DNA from: an uncultured Prevotella sp.
GTDB taxonomy: Bacteria > Bacteroidota > Bacteroidia > Bacteroidales > Bacteroidaceae
Direction of reading: 5' to 3'
Assembly (NCBI GenBank): GCA_900548745.1
Contig: URLQ01000145.1
Span: 1-6,695, forward strand
Length of the DNA stretch: 6,695 nucleotides
Position numbers and translations under genes: made by a program. Every line of letters begins with the position of its first letter. Within the stretch, counting starts at the first letter, position 1. The notes beneath the pieces were generated by a model. That model saw nothing but the letters and a program-made list of their open reading frames with translations, was not told the origin of the DNA and searched no databases. Positions 1 to 6,589 of the stretch are shown piece after piece.

Positions 1-1952
1 AATGGCTGGTAGATACTTCCAGAAGGAATACGGTTGTTACCTGCCTCACCATAGCTGAGACGAAGCTTCAAGTTAGAAAGCCAGTTGATGTGCTTCATGA
101 AGTTCTCCTCGCTGATACGCCATCCGAGAGCCAAGGCTGGGAAGAAGCCCCAACGGTTGCCGGAAGCGAACTTGCTTGAACCGTCGGCACGGAACGTAGC
201 TGTCAAGAGATACTTGTCGGCGTATGTATAGTTTACACGTCCGAAGAATGAAGCCATATTGTCCTTTGCACCAATAGTATTGGCAGCAGGTTGTGTTTTA
301 CCGGCACCCTGGTGGGCAAGAACCTCTCCGAGTGTGAAGTCTGATGGGAAGTCGATTACAGAAATATAGTAATTCTTCTGCAAAGAGCTTGACCACTCCT
401 GACCAACGAGTACATTCAGACGGTCACCCTTGGCGAATGCATTCTTTGTGTCGTATGTCAAGGTATTTGCATTACGCCAGTTGCGTACGTCTACACGTGA
501 GAATCTTGACTTTGGAGCACCTGCTCCTGTATTGTCGTTACGTGTAGCGAGCTTGTCCCAAGCCTGGTCTGTATTCTCATATCTCCAAGTATAACCGAAC
601 TCAGAACGGAAAGTAAAGTGCTTGAATGGTTTCCAGTTCAAACCTGCGTTGTAGTCCTGACGGAAACGACGCTGCTGCTTGTAGGTACCGGTCATACGGT
701 CGTACGGATTGATATCCGTATTTGATGTCTCGTCAGCATCATCATCGCTTGAAGCGTTCAACGGCTCAACAGGACGGTATGTGATTGCCTTGTTGATGAT
801 AGAGTTGGAAGCGCTCGCATCGTTGGTGTCGCCACCTGAGTTCAAACCGTTGACTACAGAATATGCCAAACGGGCATTAAAGTCAAGTGACAGCCATTTG
901 TTCAGCTTTGTGTTCAACTTGGCGTTGATGTTGTCCTTCGTAAAGTCAGAACCCATCATGATGCTCTTGTCATCGGTACGAGAGTAGCTGACATTAAACT
1001 TTGTTTCCTTTGAACCGCCACTTACAGAGAGGTTGTAGATCTGCTGCAGACCTGTGCGTCCGAACAGTTCATCCTGCCAGTTGTTTCCTGCAACAGACTT
1101 CCAGATATCCATGTCTCTCCAGTCGCCATACTCCTGGTCTTTGCCATACTGAGTCTCATACTGATACTTGGCGTAGTCGTATGGAGAAAATACTTCAATC
1201 TCCTTCATCACCTTGCGGATACCGAGAGAAGCTCCGAAGTTAACCTGTACCTTTCCTTCCTTACCACTCTTTGTCGTAACGATAACAACACCATTGGCAC
1301 CACGCGCACCATAGATAGCGGTTGAAGAAGCGTCCTTCAATACGTCGATGCTCTCTATGTCGTTAGGAGCGATGTCGCTAATAGAAGATACAGGGAAACC
1401 GTCTACAATATAAAGAGGTGAGTTGTCCTGTGAAAGAGAACCTCCTCCACGCACACGGATCTTGATCTCTGCGTCAGGTGAACCTTCTGTTGTGGTTACT
1501 GTCACACCAGCCATCTTACCCTGAATAGCCTCTGAAGCCGTAGAAACAGGAATGTTGGCAAGGTCCTTTGCAGAAACAGAAGTAACGGCACCTGTCAAGT
1601 CTTTCTTCTTTACAGTACCGTAACCGATAACCACGACATCGTTCAATGTCGTAGCCTCGTCTTCCATTACAACGTTAACACTACTCTTTCCACCGACATT
1701 TACAGTTGCTGTCTTCATACCGATGTATGATACCGTAATCTGCTTGCCGCCGGAAAGGCCAATGGAGAAGTTACCGTCAAGGTCAGTAACTGCCATGTTC
1801 TTGGAACCCTTCTCCTGAATGGTAGCACCGATGATTGGTTCACCGTTGCTATCCTTCACATTTCCTTTTAGTGATTGCGCCGACACGCTACCCACCAAGA
1901 ATAGCATGAACGCAATAAGCCCTAGTCGAAAAGTTTTTAATTTACCAAACAT
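1..1952 (-). CDS. SusC/RagA-family TonB-dependent outer-membrane transporter, N-terminal 650 codons (C-terminus off the left edge)
   Basis: The protein should import glycan oligosaccharides (or other large nutrients) across the outer membrane with TonB energy, normally with a SusD lipoprotein lid. I translated it from the ATG at 1952; the frame is open to the left edge. Residues 1-25 are a signal peptide ending VSA|Q. Residues 28-97 match the carboxypeptidase-D regulatory-like domain typical of SusC proteins (SLKGNVKDSNGEPIIGATI). The plug domain follows from about residue 104 (DVVVIGYGTVKKKDLTGAV). It contains the SusC/RagA signature RVRGGGSLSQDNSPLYIVDGFP-like stretch near 167-187 and ends with IYGARGANGVVIVTTKSGK at about 213-231. 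The rest is beta-barrel. Full family members are about 1000 residues, so roughly a third is missing. SusD would be expected beyond the left edge. Family assignment is very firm; the substrate is unknown, and pectin fragments are only a guess from the neighbouring esterase. Confidence 0.96.
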   Translation of the reverse strand, partial: MFGKLKTFRLGLIAFMLFLVGSVSAQSLKGNVKDSNGEPIIGATIQEKGSKNMAVTDLDGNFSIGLSGGKQITVSYIGMKTATVNVGGKSSVNVVMEDEATTLNDVVVIGYGTVKKKDLTGAVTSVSAKDLANIPVSTASEAIQGKMAGVTVTTTEGSPDAEIKIRVRGGGSLSQDNSPLYIVDGFPVSSISDIAPNDIESIDVLKDASSTAIYGARGANGVVIVTTKSGKEGKVQVNFGASLGIRKVMKEIEVFSPYDYAKYQYETQYGKDQEYGDWRDMDIWKSVAGNNWQDELFGRTGLQQIYNLSVSGGSKETKFNVSYSRTDDKSIMMGSDFTKDNINAKLNTKLNKWLSLDFNARLAYSVVNGLNSGGDTNDASASNSIINKAITYRPVEPLNASSDDDADETSNTDINPYDRMTGTYKQQRRFRQDYNAGLNWKPFKHFTFRSEFGYTWRYENTDQAWDKLATRNDNTGAGAPKSRFSRVDVRNWRNANTLTYDTKNAFAKGDRLNVLVGQEWSSSLQKNYYISVIDFPSDFTLGEVLAHQGAGKTQPAANTIGAKDNMASFFGRVNYTYADKYLLTATFRADGSSKFASGNRWGFFPALALGWRISEENFMKHINWLSNLKLRLSYGEAGNNRIPSGSIYQP

Positions 1953-1991
1953 AGTTATTACATTAAATAAAATAATATTAAAAAGATTGTG

Positions 1992-2025
1992 CAAAGATAG
2001 TTATTTTTAATGTAGAAATTGCAAA
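1992..2025 (-). promoter_or_regulatory. Predicted promoter of the susC-like gene (Bacteroidetes -33/-7 type)
   Basis: On the minus strand TATCTTTG (1992-1999) matches the Bacteroidetes -7 consensus TAnnTTTG. TTTG (2022-2025) fits the -33 element, with a 22-bp spacer that is slightly long. Transcription would start near 1988, leaving a leader of about 35 nt before the ATG at 1952. The leader is A/T-rich and has no Shine-Dalgarno sequence, as is usual in this phylum. Confidence 0.65.
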
Positions 2026-2045
2026 ATCAATAGTTAAAACGCATA

Positions 2046-2087
2046 TTTACATCAATTTACACCCCAAATGTAATTATTTTTACCCCC
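2046..2087. promoter_or_regulatory. Candidate operator repeats upstream of the susC promoter
   Basis: Upstream of the -33 element, TTTAC-type words recur on the plus strand at 2046-2050, 2056-2060 and 2079-2083. The last two extend to TTTACACCCC (2056-2065) and TTTTACCCCC (2078-2087), which start 22 bp apart, about two helical turns. An inverted repeat TTACA (2057-2061) / TGTAA (2069-2073) with a 7-bp spacer overlaps them. The C-runs stand out against AT-rich surroundings. They would lie about 60-100 bp upstream of the predicted start site, which suits an activator such as a HTCS or another SusC-locus regulator. The regulator is unknown and binding is inferred only. Confidence 0.35.
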
Positions 2088-2231
2088 TGTACCCTTTATA
2101 ATTCATTAATATTTCCACTTATCTATCTGCTATTATTCAAAATACAAATAGAGTTTTTTAAATACAAAAAATATCAAAAAACAATACAAGTCTACAGCAA
2201 ATAAATGACGAAGACAGGACATAAATGCTAA

Positions 2232-2262
2232 AGAGAGCGACACCCAACGGATGCCGCTCTCT
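2232..2262 (-). terminator. Probable terminator hairpin downstream of the pectinesterase-like gene
   Basis: AGAGAGCG (2232-2239) and CGCTCTCT (2255-2262) are perfect complements and form an 8-bp stem around a 15-nt loop. The hairpin starts about 22 nt after the esterase stop codon in the direction of transcription. The following minus-strand sequence (TTTAGCATTTA) is only moderately T-rich, so it is not a textbook intrinsic terminator. It would separate the esterase transcript from the downstream susC-like gene, which has its own promoter. Confidence 0.6.
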
Positions 2263-2284
2263 CTATATATAACAAGGTAATATC

Positions 2285-5200
2285 TTACTTAACGACCTTG
2301 GCAGTCTTGATGCTACCGTCTGTCATCTTCTGAACCATTACGAGAACACCATGCTGGCTACCGTCAACACGTGCGCCCTGCAAGTCATAAAAAACAGTTG
2401 AAGCTACGCCTTCAGCATTCACATTCAAGCTGTTGATGCCTGTTGTAGTTGTAGAGCCATTACCGAAGCCACCCATTGCATTTGCCGCACGTACAACGAA
2501 GTCATCAGCTTTCTCACCTGCGCCAAGCGCCCATGTAGTAGCTGCTGTCATACCAACAAACTGTCCGTTGCAGAACACAGCATATGCCTTTGCTCCCTCA
2601 ACGGCAGACCAAGAAATGCTGTTGTCGGCAGCTGTCAGGAGTCCGAGTCCGAGCTGCTTTGCATCAGCAGCAGGAGTCCATGTCGGGAACACCTTGTCGA
2701 GAGCATACTCGGCAGCCTGCTCAGCTGTAAGGATAGTCTCCATCTCGTTAACCTTCTTGTCCTTTGTGAACTTCAACACATTAGTCTCAGGAGAAACAAC
2801 ATTACCCTGAGCATCAACAGAATGATACTCAACGAACTTGTCTGCAGGAACATTCATTCCGCCTGTTGTGAATCGAGTAGCGCTAATCTTCTCCGGCTGG
2901 AGCAGAGTTGTGTTTATATAAGCAAGACGAGGAGTACCACCCCATGCACGGCCAAAGTTGAATTTCTCCGACTTGGCGTCTACCGTACAGTCATTCATCA
3001 CATAACCCCACTTGCAGCCATTGTCTGTATAAGGAGCAGCAATAGTACACTCGCCCTTACCGTCAGCCTGACGAAGCTCAGTAACGAAGGTACACCTATT
3101 ATAATATACGTCACCTCCACCGCAGAGGAAGTCTACAGTACCGTGAATATCTGAATCTTCCCAGTAGTATTTACCGTTACCGTTGCTGTAGTATGTATCC
3201 TGGTAAGAAAGCATACGAACGTTCTTGCATATTGTATTGTCTCCCTTATCCTGCAAGCATACAGCACGTCCGGCAGAACCAGAAGCATAATAGTCGAGAG
3301 CATTCTGTAATGTCAGATCCTGCAGATACAGATTCTTGCCAGTAACGAAGAGAGTAGCTGTTGTGCCGATACCCTCATTCTTGACGTCCGGAGCATTCTT
3401 GATGATAGTCTTGTCCATGCTCTGACCGATGATAGAGATATTGTTTCCAGAAACAGTTGTCAGCACGGTCTTTCCAAGGTCGTATGTACCATCCGGCAGG
3501 AAGATGCAAGTACGCTCCGTAGCACTACTGTTAGCATTTGCAAGGTCAAGCATAGTGAGGAAGTTTCCTGCGTTGCCTGCCTCACACACATAATATCCGA
3601 GTTCGTTCTTCTCTGTTGAAGCATCACCCAGGTTAGCCACAACGAGCTTGTGCATATACATTCCGCCATCGGCAACAAGAGTAAGAGTTCCAGCCTCACC
3701 AGTATACTCTATGCTCTGCATCACGCCGTCGCTATTCTTGTCGAGAGTGATAGAGCCAACCTCCGTCTCGCCCTTCATGAGTTTGATGGTTGAAGCGTTT
3801 GAGTATTTACAACCTGTAACGAAGATAAGAGAGTGGCGACCAGAGATGATATCGATCTTGTCGTCCGCTCCGAATGCCCAGCCATGCTGCTTGTCATGGA
3901 AAGCACCACCTGTAGGGCAGAAGCCTTCATGGTCTTCTGCGTAGAAGTACTGATCCGTGAGAGTGTATGTGTAACGGTTCACGTCGCTTGCCACCTCTAT
4001 GTCTGTAGCCACGGCATACAGACTTGTAGGACCTGTCACGATGTCGTCTGTTGTATACTTGCGTCCGCCGTCAGCCTCAACAAACCATCCGCGGAATGCC
4101 TTTCCGTCAGCAACGATAACGCCGTCGTTGTTTCTCAATGTCGCAATAGGAGAATCCTTCTCCACCTGCTGTGTAGCCTCAAGCACGCTACCGTCTGTAT
4201 TATAATAGGTAAGAGTATAGTCTGGCTTGAAGGCAACTGTAAATTTATATGTCAGAGTCTGGTTGCCGGCTGTAACGACAACTGTCACGAGAGTGCTGTT
4301 GTCATCCACCTTGGTATATTCGATACTTTGGATGTCTCCATTGTCAGGAGTACCGAAAATAACAGGATTGGAATCCTTGTCAACCATCTTCTCCTTCTTT
4401 GATATTTCGATAGTTGCACACATGTTTCCATCGTTGTCCTCTCCACAGATGTCGGCAGTCTGATAGTCAACGCCGTTAACGGTTATCTTGCCGAGAGCCG
4501 GAGTCTTTGACAAGTCCACGAGTCCGTAGATTGCAAGTTCCAACAAATAAGCGTTCTGGTTTGTCGTTATATTCTCGAAACGCAGCTTACAGTTTGTCTT
4601 GTTTACGTCTACGTCAACATCACATCCCTGTGCCGGGTTTGCCACGCTGCTGGATACTACAACCCAGTCTGCATCGCCATCTCCCTTGGCAAGCAGCTTC
4701 CATCCGCGGTTTCCGCCTGTTGCTCCATGACGGAAATGCACCTTTGTAACAGATGCCAAAGCAGAAGTCTCAACATAAGGATTGTCGCTCTTCACACACA
4801 TCAGCATACCGCCTGTCCAATCCGGGAACTTACCTGTATTGAAGTTAGTAGCGCCAATCTGAGTGTTAAAGATAGAGAATGTAAGATTCTCATGACTGTA
4901 TTTTGTCTTCCATTCCACGTTAGTCACATTCTTGTCGTCAGCCTTCTGCTCGTATGCTCCCCATGTAGAGAAGTCTGTGCTATAGAGTTCTTTTACGCTT
5001 ACGGCAGAAACGAAAGTCACCTGCACGCTGTACAGATATACTGTTGCCGTAGCAACAATCTCCACATAGCCCTTTGCCACTTCATCTGTTGTGGCACGAT
5101 GCTCGTTTACATCTGCTGTTGCAGCCACACCTCCTATGGTATAAGACTGATAGGTAGGATAGTTCTCCACAACAACCACGTCGCGGGTTGACTTTACCGG

Positions 5201-5470
5201 CACCTGAAGCACCGTGTTCTCATTAAACTGCGCATTGTTTCTACCCACGCAATAGAGCTTTCCCTTTGTAGCATCAACGTGCATCGAAACGCCCTCCACG
5301 GTAGAAGGTATGTCTACAGTAGTTTTCTGGTAGTTTGTCGCAGCCTGGATTCCTTCAGGAAGGTCGTTCTTGAAGTCCCATTTAGCCGTAACATCTCCCT
5401 GTGCCATCGCAACGGCAGCTGTAAGGAGCATCATGACGCAGAGCGTCATCGACTTAAGTAAGTGTTTCAT
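2285..5470 (-). CDS. Secreted multidomain pectinesterase-like protein (CE8-type beta-helix) with T9SS-like C-terminal tail
   Basis: This is probably a pectin methylesterase that removes methyl groups from homogalacturonan outside the cell or at its surface. Residues 1-23 are a signal peptide (cleavage near AMA|Q). Two beta-rich modules follow: about 27-155 (KWDF... YLYSVQVTF) and about 160-318. A further module (about 320-415) leads into a Listeria-Bacteroides/InlB-type repeat (about 418-488; GWFVEADGG, TSLYAVA). Another beta-sandwich-like module lies at about 500-612. The catalytic right-handed beta-helix spans about 626-870 with PME motifs DGTYDL (660-665), YQDTYY (Q757, D758), GTVDFLCGGG (D780 as nucleophile) and GRAWGG (R841, W843). 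The usual first oxyanion Gln of QAVAL appears as R735 (RAVCL). An fnIII-like module covers about 945-1005, and the tail (about 1027-1061, FYDLQGARVDG...AKVVK) resembles a type A sorting domain. The core enzyme family needs only about 300 residues. ATG 5470 is chosen because it gives an intact signal peptide and a fitting promoter. Fold assignment is firm; exact substrate is less certain. Confidence 0.9.
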   Translation of the reverse strand: MKHLLKSMTLCVMMLLTAAVAMAQGDVTAKWDFKNDLPEGIQAATNYQKTTVDIPSTVEGVSMHVDATKGKLYCVGRNNAQFNENTVLQVPVKSTRDVVVVENYPTYQSYTIGGVAATADVNEHRATTDEVAKGYVEIVATATVYLYSVQVTFVSAVSVKELYSTDFSTWGAYEQKADDKNVTNVEWKTKYSHENLTFSIFNTQIGATNFNTGKFPDWTGGMLMCVKSDNPYVETSALASVTKVHFRHGATGGNRGWKLLAKGDGDADWVVVSSSVANPAQGCDVDVDVNKTNCKLRFENITTNQNAYLLELAIYGLVDLSKTPALGKITVNGVDYQTADICGEDNDGNMCATIEISKKEKMVDKDSNPVIFGTPDNGDIQSIEYTKVDDNSTLVTVVVTAGNQTLTYKFTVAFKPDYTLTYYNTDGSVLEATQQVEKDSPIATLRNNDGVIVADGKAFRGWFVEADGGRKYTTDDIVTGPTSLYAVATDIEVASDVNRYTYTLTDQYFYAEDHEGFCPTGGAFHDKQHGWAFGADDKIDIISGRHSLIFVTGCKYSNASTIKLMKGETEVGSITLDKNSDGVMQSIEYTGEAGTLTLVADGGMYMHKLVVANLGDASTEKNELGYYVCEAGNAGNFLTMLDLANANSSATERTCIFLPDGTYDLGKTVLTTVSGNNISIIGQSMDKTIIKNAPDVKNEGIGTTATLFVTGKNLYLQDLTLQNALDYYASGSAGRAVCLQDKGDNTICKNVRMLSYQDTYYSNGNGKYYWEDSDIHGTVDFLCGGGDVYYNRCTFVTELRQADGKGECTIAAPYTDNGCKWGYVMNDCTVDAKSEKFNFGRAWGGTPRLAYINTTLLQPEKISATRFTTGGMNVPADKFVEYHSVDAQGNVVSPETNVLKFTKDKKVNEMETILTAEQAAEYALDKVFPTWTPAADAKQLGLGLLTAADNSISWSAVEGAKAYAVFCNGQFVGMTAATTWALGAGEKADDFVVRAANAMGGFGNGSTTTTGINSLNVNAEGVASTVFYDLQGARVDGSQHGVLVMVQKMTDGSIKTAKVVK

Positions 5471-5500
5471 ATTTTTTCAGTTAGTTTGTAAATAGATGCA

Positions 5501-5531
5501 CAAAGTTAACAAATTTATCACAACCAGCAAA
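5501..5531 (-). promoter_or_regulatory. Predicted promoter of the pectinesterase-like gene
   Basis: On the minus strand TAACTTTG (5501-5508) is a perfect TAnnTTTG -7 element. TTTG (5528-5531) is a -33 element at an ideal 19-bp spacing. The start site would be near 5497, giving a leader of about 27 nt that is A-rich just before the ATG (CTGAAAAAAT) and has no Shine-Dalgarno sequence. Confidence 0.75.
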
Positions 5532-5546
5532 ACTTTATATATTTTT

Positions 5547-5574
5547 TTGGATAATTCAAGCTGTATTGGATAAT
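5547..5574. repeat. Direct repeat TTGGATAAT x2, candidate regulator site upstream of the esterase promoter
   Basis: The 9-mer TTGGATAAT occurs at 5547-5555 and again, identically, at 5566-5574. The two starts are 19 bp apart, so both copies lie on roughly the same face of the helix. The pair sits about 50-78 bp upstream of the predicted esterase start site, a usual place for an activator dimer. It is also in the shared divergent region with the winged-helix gene. The binding protein is unknown. Confidence 0.4.
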
Positions 5575-5578
5575 ATTT

Positions 5579-5665
5579 ACGAGTTGACGAGTTGACAAGT
5601 TGACGAGGAAAATAGACAAGTAGGAAAGTGACGAGTTAAAAAGTTGACGAGGCAAGTTGGCAAAT
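5579..5665. repeat. Degenerate tandem octamer repeat tract (RAGTTGAC unit)
   Basis: Three clean 8-bp units stand in tandem: GAGTTGAC (5581-5588), GAGTTGAC (5589-5596) and AAGTTGAC (5597-5604). Decayed copies built from GAC, GAG, AAG and TTGAC words follow, including a clean AAGTTGAC at 5641-5648 and GCAAGTTGGCAAA at the end. The tract lies between two divergent genes and has low complexity. Similar GAGTTGAC-rich tracts are, as far as I recall, common between genes in Bacteroides and Prevotella genomes. The role is unknown. A minus-strand open frame running through the tract is a by-product of the repeat and not a gene. Confidence 0.7.
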
Positions 5666-5740
5666 AGAAGAAGAGCGTTTCTCCTTCCTTTGCCATACAA
5701 TTTTTATATGGAAAAGTCTCTGTTTCTTAGATAATTGTTG

Positions 5741-5748
5741 TATTTTTG
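5741..5748 (+). promoter_or_regulatory. Predicted -7 element of the winged-helix protein gene
   Basis: TATTTTTG matches TAnnTTTG and lies 26 bp upstream of the ATG at 5775, so the leader would be only about 20 nt. No good TTTG lies at the proper -33 distance (TGTTTC at 5721-5726 is too near). The promoter may therefore be weak or need an activator. Confidence 0.5.
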
Positions 5749-5774
5749 CAATTGGTTATAAAATATTGAACATC

Positions 5775-6473
5775 ATGAAGAAACTGCCATTTATAATATT
5801 CTGCTTTATAATGCTTTGTGCTTTCGGGGCTGGAATGAACAGCTATCATAGAACAGAATCAATGATAGCAAACGACGTGAACCGTGCATTGGAAACAGCT
5901 CTCCAGCAAATGCCTGGCAATGTGGTGACGACCGACACTATACAATGCTACAGAAACAGTCTGACCATTGCCGAACTGAAAGATACCGCATGTATCGTAA
6001 TACGGACGGTGAGACGCAACGACAGACTGCAAACGGAACTTGTAGCGGAAGCGAACTGCGGATTCCTTACCGTACTTAAACTGTCCGACCAAAAGGCTTC
6101 CTCCTCCTTGTTCTTTATCGGAATACTATGGCTAACAGGCAGTCTATGGTATATAAAAAGGAAGAAACCAGAACTGCTCATGCAAGGACTGTCGTATGGC
6201 GGCATCGTGTTCTGCAACGACAAGTTCATGACCCACACCGGCAAGCTGATTCATCTTACACCCATGCAACATTCCTTACTCGAAATGTTTATGACTTCCG
6301 AGACTCACACGCTGTCAAAGAAAGAGATTTGCGAAAAGCTATGGCCTAAGAAACCGGATGCCAGCGACACGTTATACACACTTGTCAGACGCATCAAACC
6401 TATTGTTGAAGCGAACAGTAGTCTTAAAATAGAATCTGACAGAGGCAGAAGCTACACTCTGGTTTACAGATAG
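5775..6473 (+). CDS. Membrane-anchored winged-helix DNA-binding protein (OmpR-type C-terminal domain, no receiver domain)
   Basis: This is a likely one-component, membrane-bound transcription regulator. Counted from ATG 5775 it has 232 residues. Residues 4-20 are a hydrophobic segment (signal anchor or signal peptide). Residues about 21-108 form a small, probably periplasmic, domain rich in polar residues, with C58, C73 and C95. Residues about 110-127 (SLFFIGILWLTGSLWYI) form a transmembrane helix followed by the positive stop RKRKK-like cluster (KRKK 128-131). Residues about 143-232 match a winged helix of the Trans_reg_C/OmpR type: LTPMQHSLLEMF, LSKKEICEKLWP, SDTLYTLVRRIKP as recognition helix, and IESDRGRSYTL as the wing. 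This resembles CadC/ToxR in concept but with the DNA-binding domain at the C-terminus. An in-frame TTG at 5766 would add MNI; the ATG is preferred because it begins the canonical MKKLPF signal-like sequence. Signal and targets are unknown; the divergent esterase is a plausible target. Confidence 0.85.
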   Translation: MKKLPFIIFCFIMLCAFGAGMNSYHRTESMIANDVNRALETALQQMPGNVVTTDTIQCYRNSLTIAELKDTACIVIRTVRRNDRLQTELVAEANCGFLTVLKLSDQKASSSLFFIGILWLTGSLWYIKRKKPELLMQGLSYGGIVFCNDKFMTHTGKLIHLTPMQHSLLEMFMTSETHTLSKKEICEKLWPKKPDASDTLYTLVRRIKPIVEANSSLKIESDRGRSYTLVYR

Positions 6474-6485
6474 TTAGCCTTTTGC

Positions 6486-6513
6486 CAGACAACTGTCAGG
6501 AAAATGTCTGACA
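6486..6513 (+). terminator. Possible terminator or alternative hairpins after the winged-helix gene
   Basis: Two overlapping, mutually exclusive stems can form just after the stop codon: CAGACA (6486-6491) with TGTCTG (6505-6510), and TGTCAG (6494-6499) with CTGACA (6508-6513). An outer AGCC (6476-6479) / GGCT (6522-6525) pairing could enclose them. No T-run follows, so this is at best a weak or factor-assisted terminator. Confidence 0.3.
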
Positions 6514-6589
6514 CATAAATTGGCTGTTGGACTCTACATTGCAAAAATTGCAAAAATATATCACCGGGAAGGGAAAAAATTGATAAAAA

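Larger units (their letters stand above)
1953..2284. other. Intergenic region between the esterase gene and the susC-like gene
   Basis: This 332-bp stretch is strongly AT-rich and holds no credible gene. Reading in the direction of transcription (right to left) it contains a hairpin after the esterase stop, a long A/T-rich section without recognisable elements (about 2100-2220), the TTTAC/C-run repeats, and the susC promoter. A short plus-strand open frame that enters from the susC gene has no coding character and is an antisense shadow. Confidence 0.8.
5471..5774. other. Divergent intergenic region between the esterase and the winged-helix protein gene
   Basis: About 300 bp separate the two divergent start codons. 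From left to right the region holds the esterase promoter, the TTGGATAAT pair, the octamer tract, and an imperfect inverted repeat at 5667-5687. In that repeat, 9-nt arms GAAGAAGAG and TTCTCCTTC pair with one mismatch and one wobble around a 3-nt loop. The promoter of the plus-strand gene follows. No credible coding sequence was found. Confidence 0.75.

Noticed and set aside
1..1952. Possible frameshift or pseudogene in the susC-like gene, because it shows no stop in the window
   Set aside because: The reading frame from 1952 to the edge is continuous and gives family-typical sequence at both ends (for example LRLSYGEAGNNRIPSGSIYQ near the edge). It is simply cut by the window.
3833..4402. 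Plus-strand open frame of 189 codons, and another at 4727-5191, inside the esterase gene
   Set aside because: Both are antisense to a long gene with clear domains, signal peptide and catalytic motifs. Their translations are rich in Cys, Val, Ser and His with no recognisable domain, as expected for antisense shadows.
5579..5665. Possible CRISPR array
   Set aside because: The units are 8 bp and directly tandem, with no unique spacers of constant length and no cas genes nearby.
5518..5700. Minus-strand open frame of 60 codons in the divergent intergenic region
   Set aside because: Most of its translation comes from the GAGTTGAC repeat tract (repeated VNLSTRQL-like words). It would also overlap the esterase promoter.
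5766..5774. Alternative TTG start that adds three residues to the winged-helix protein
   Set aside because: The ATG at 5775 starts a canonical MKK-hydrophobic leader, while the TTG version offers no better ribosome binding context.
6541..6558. Tandem TTGCAAAAA words and a minus-strand TATTTTTG (rc of 6551-6558) as a promoter
   Set aside because: No TTTG lies at the proper -33 distance on the minus strand and no gene follows in that direction, so it is likely just A-rich sequence.
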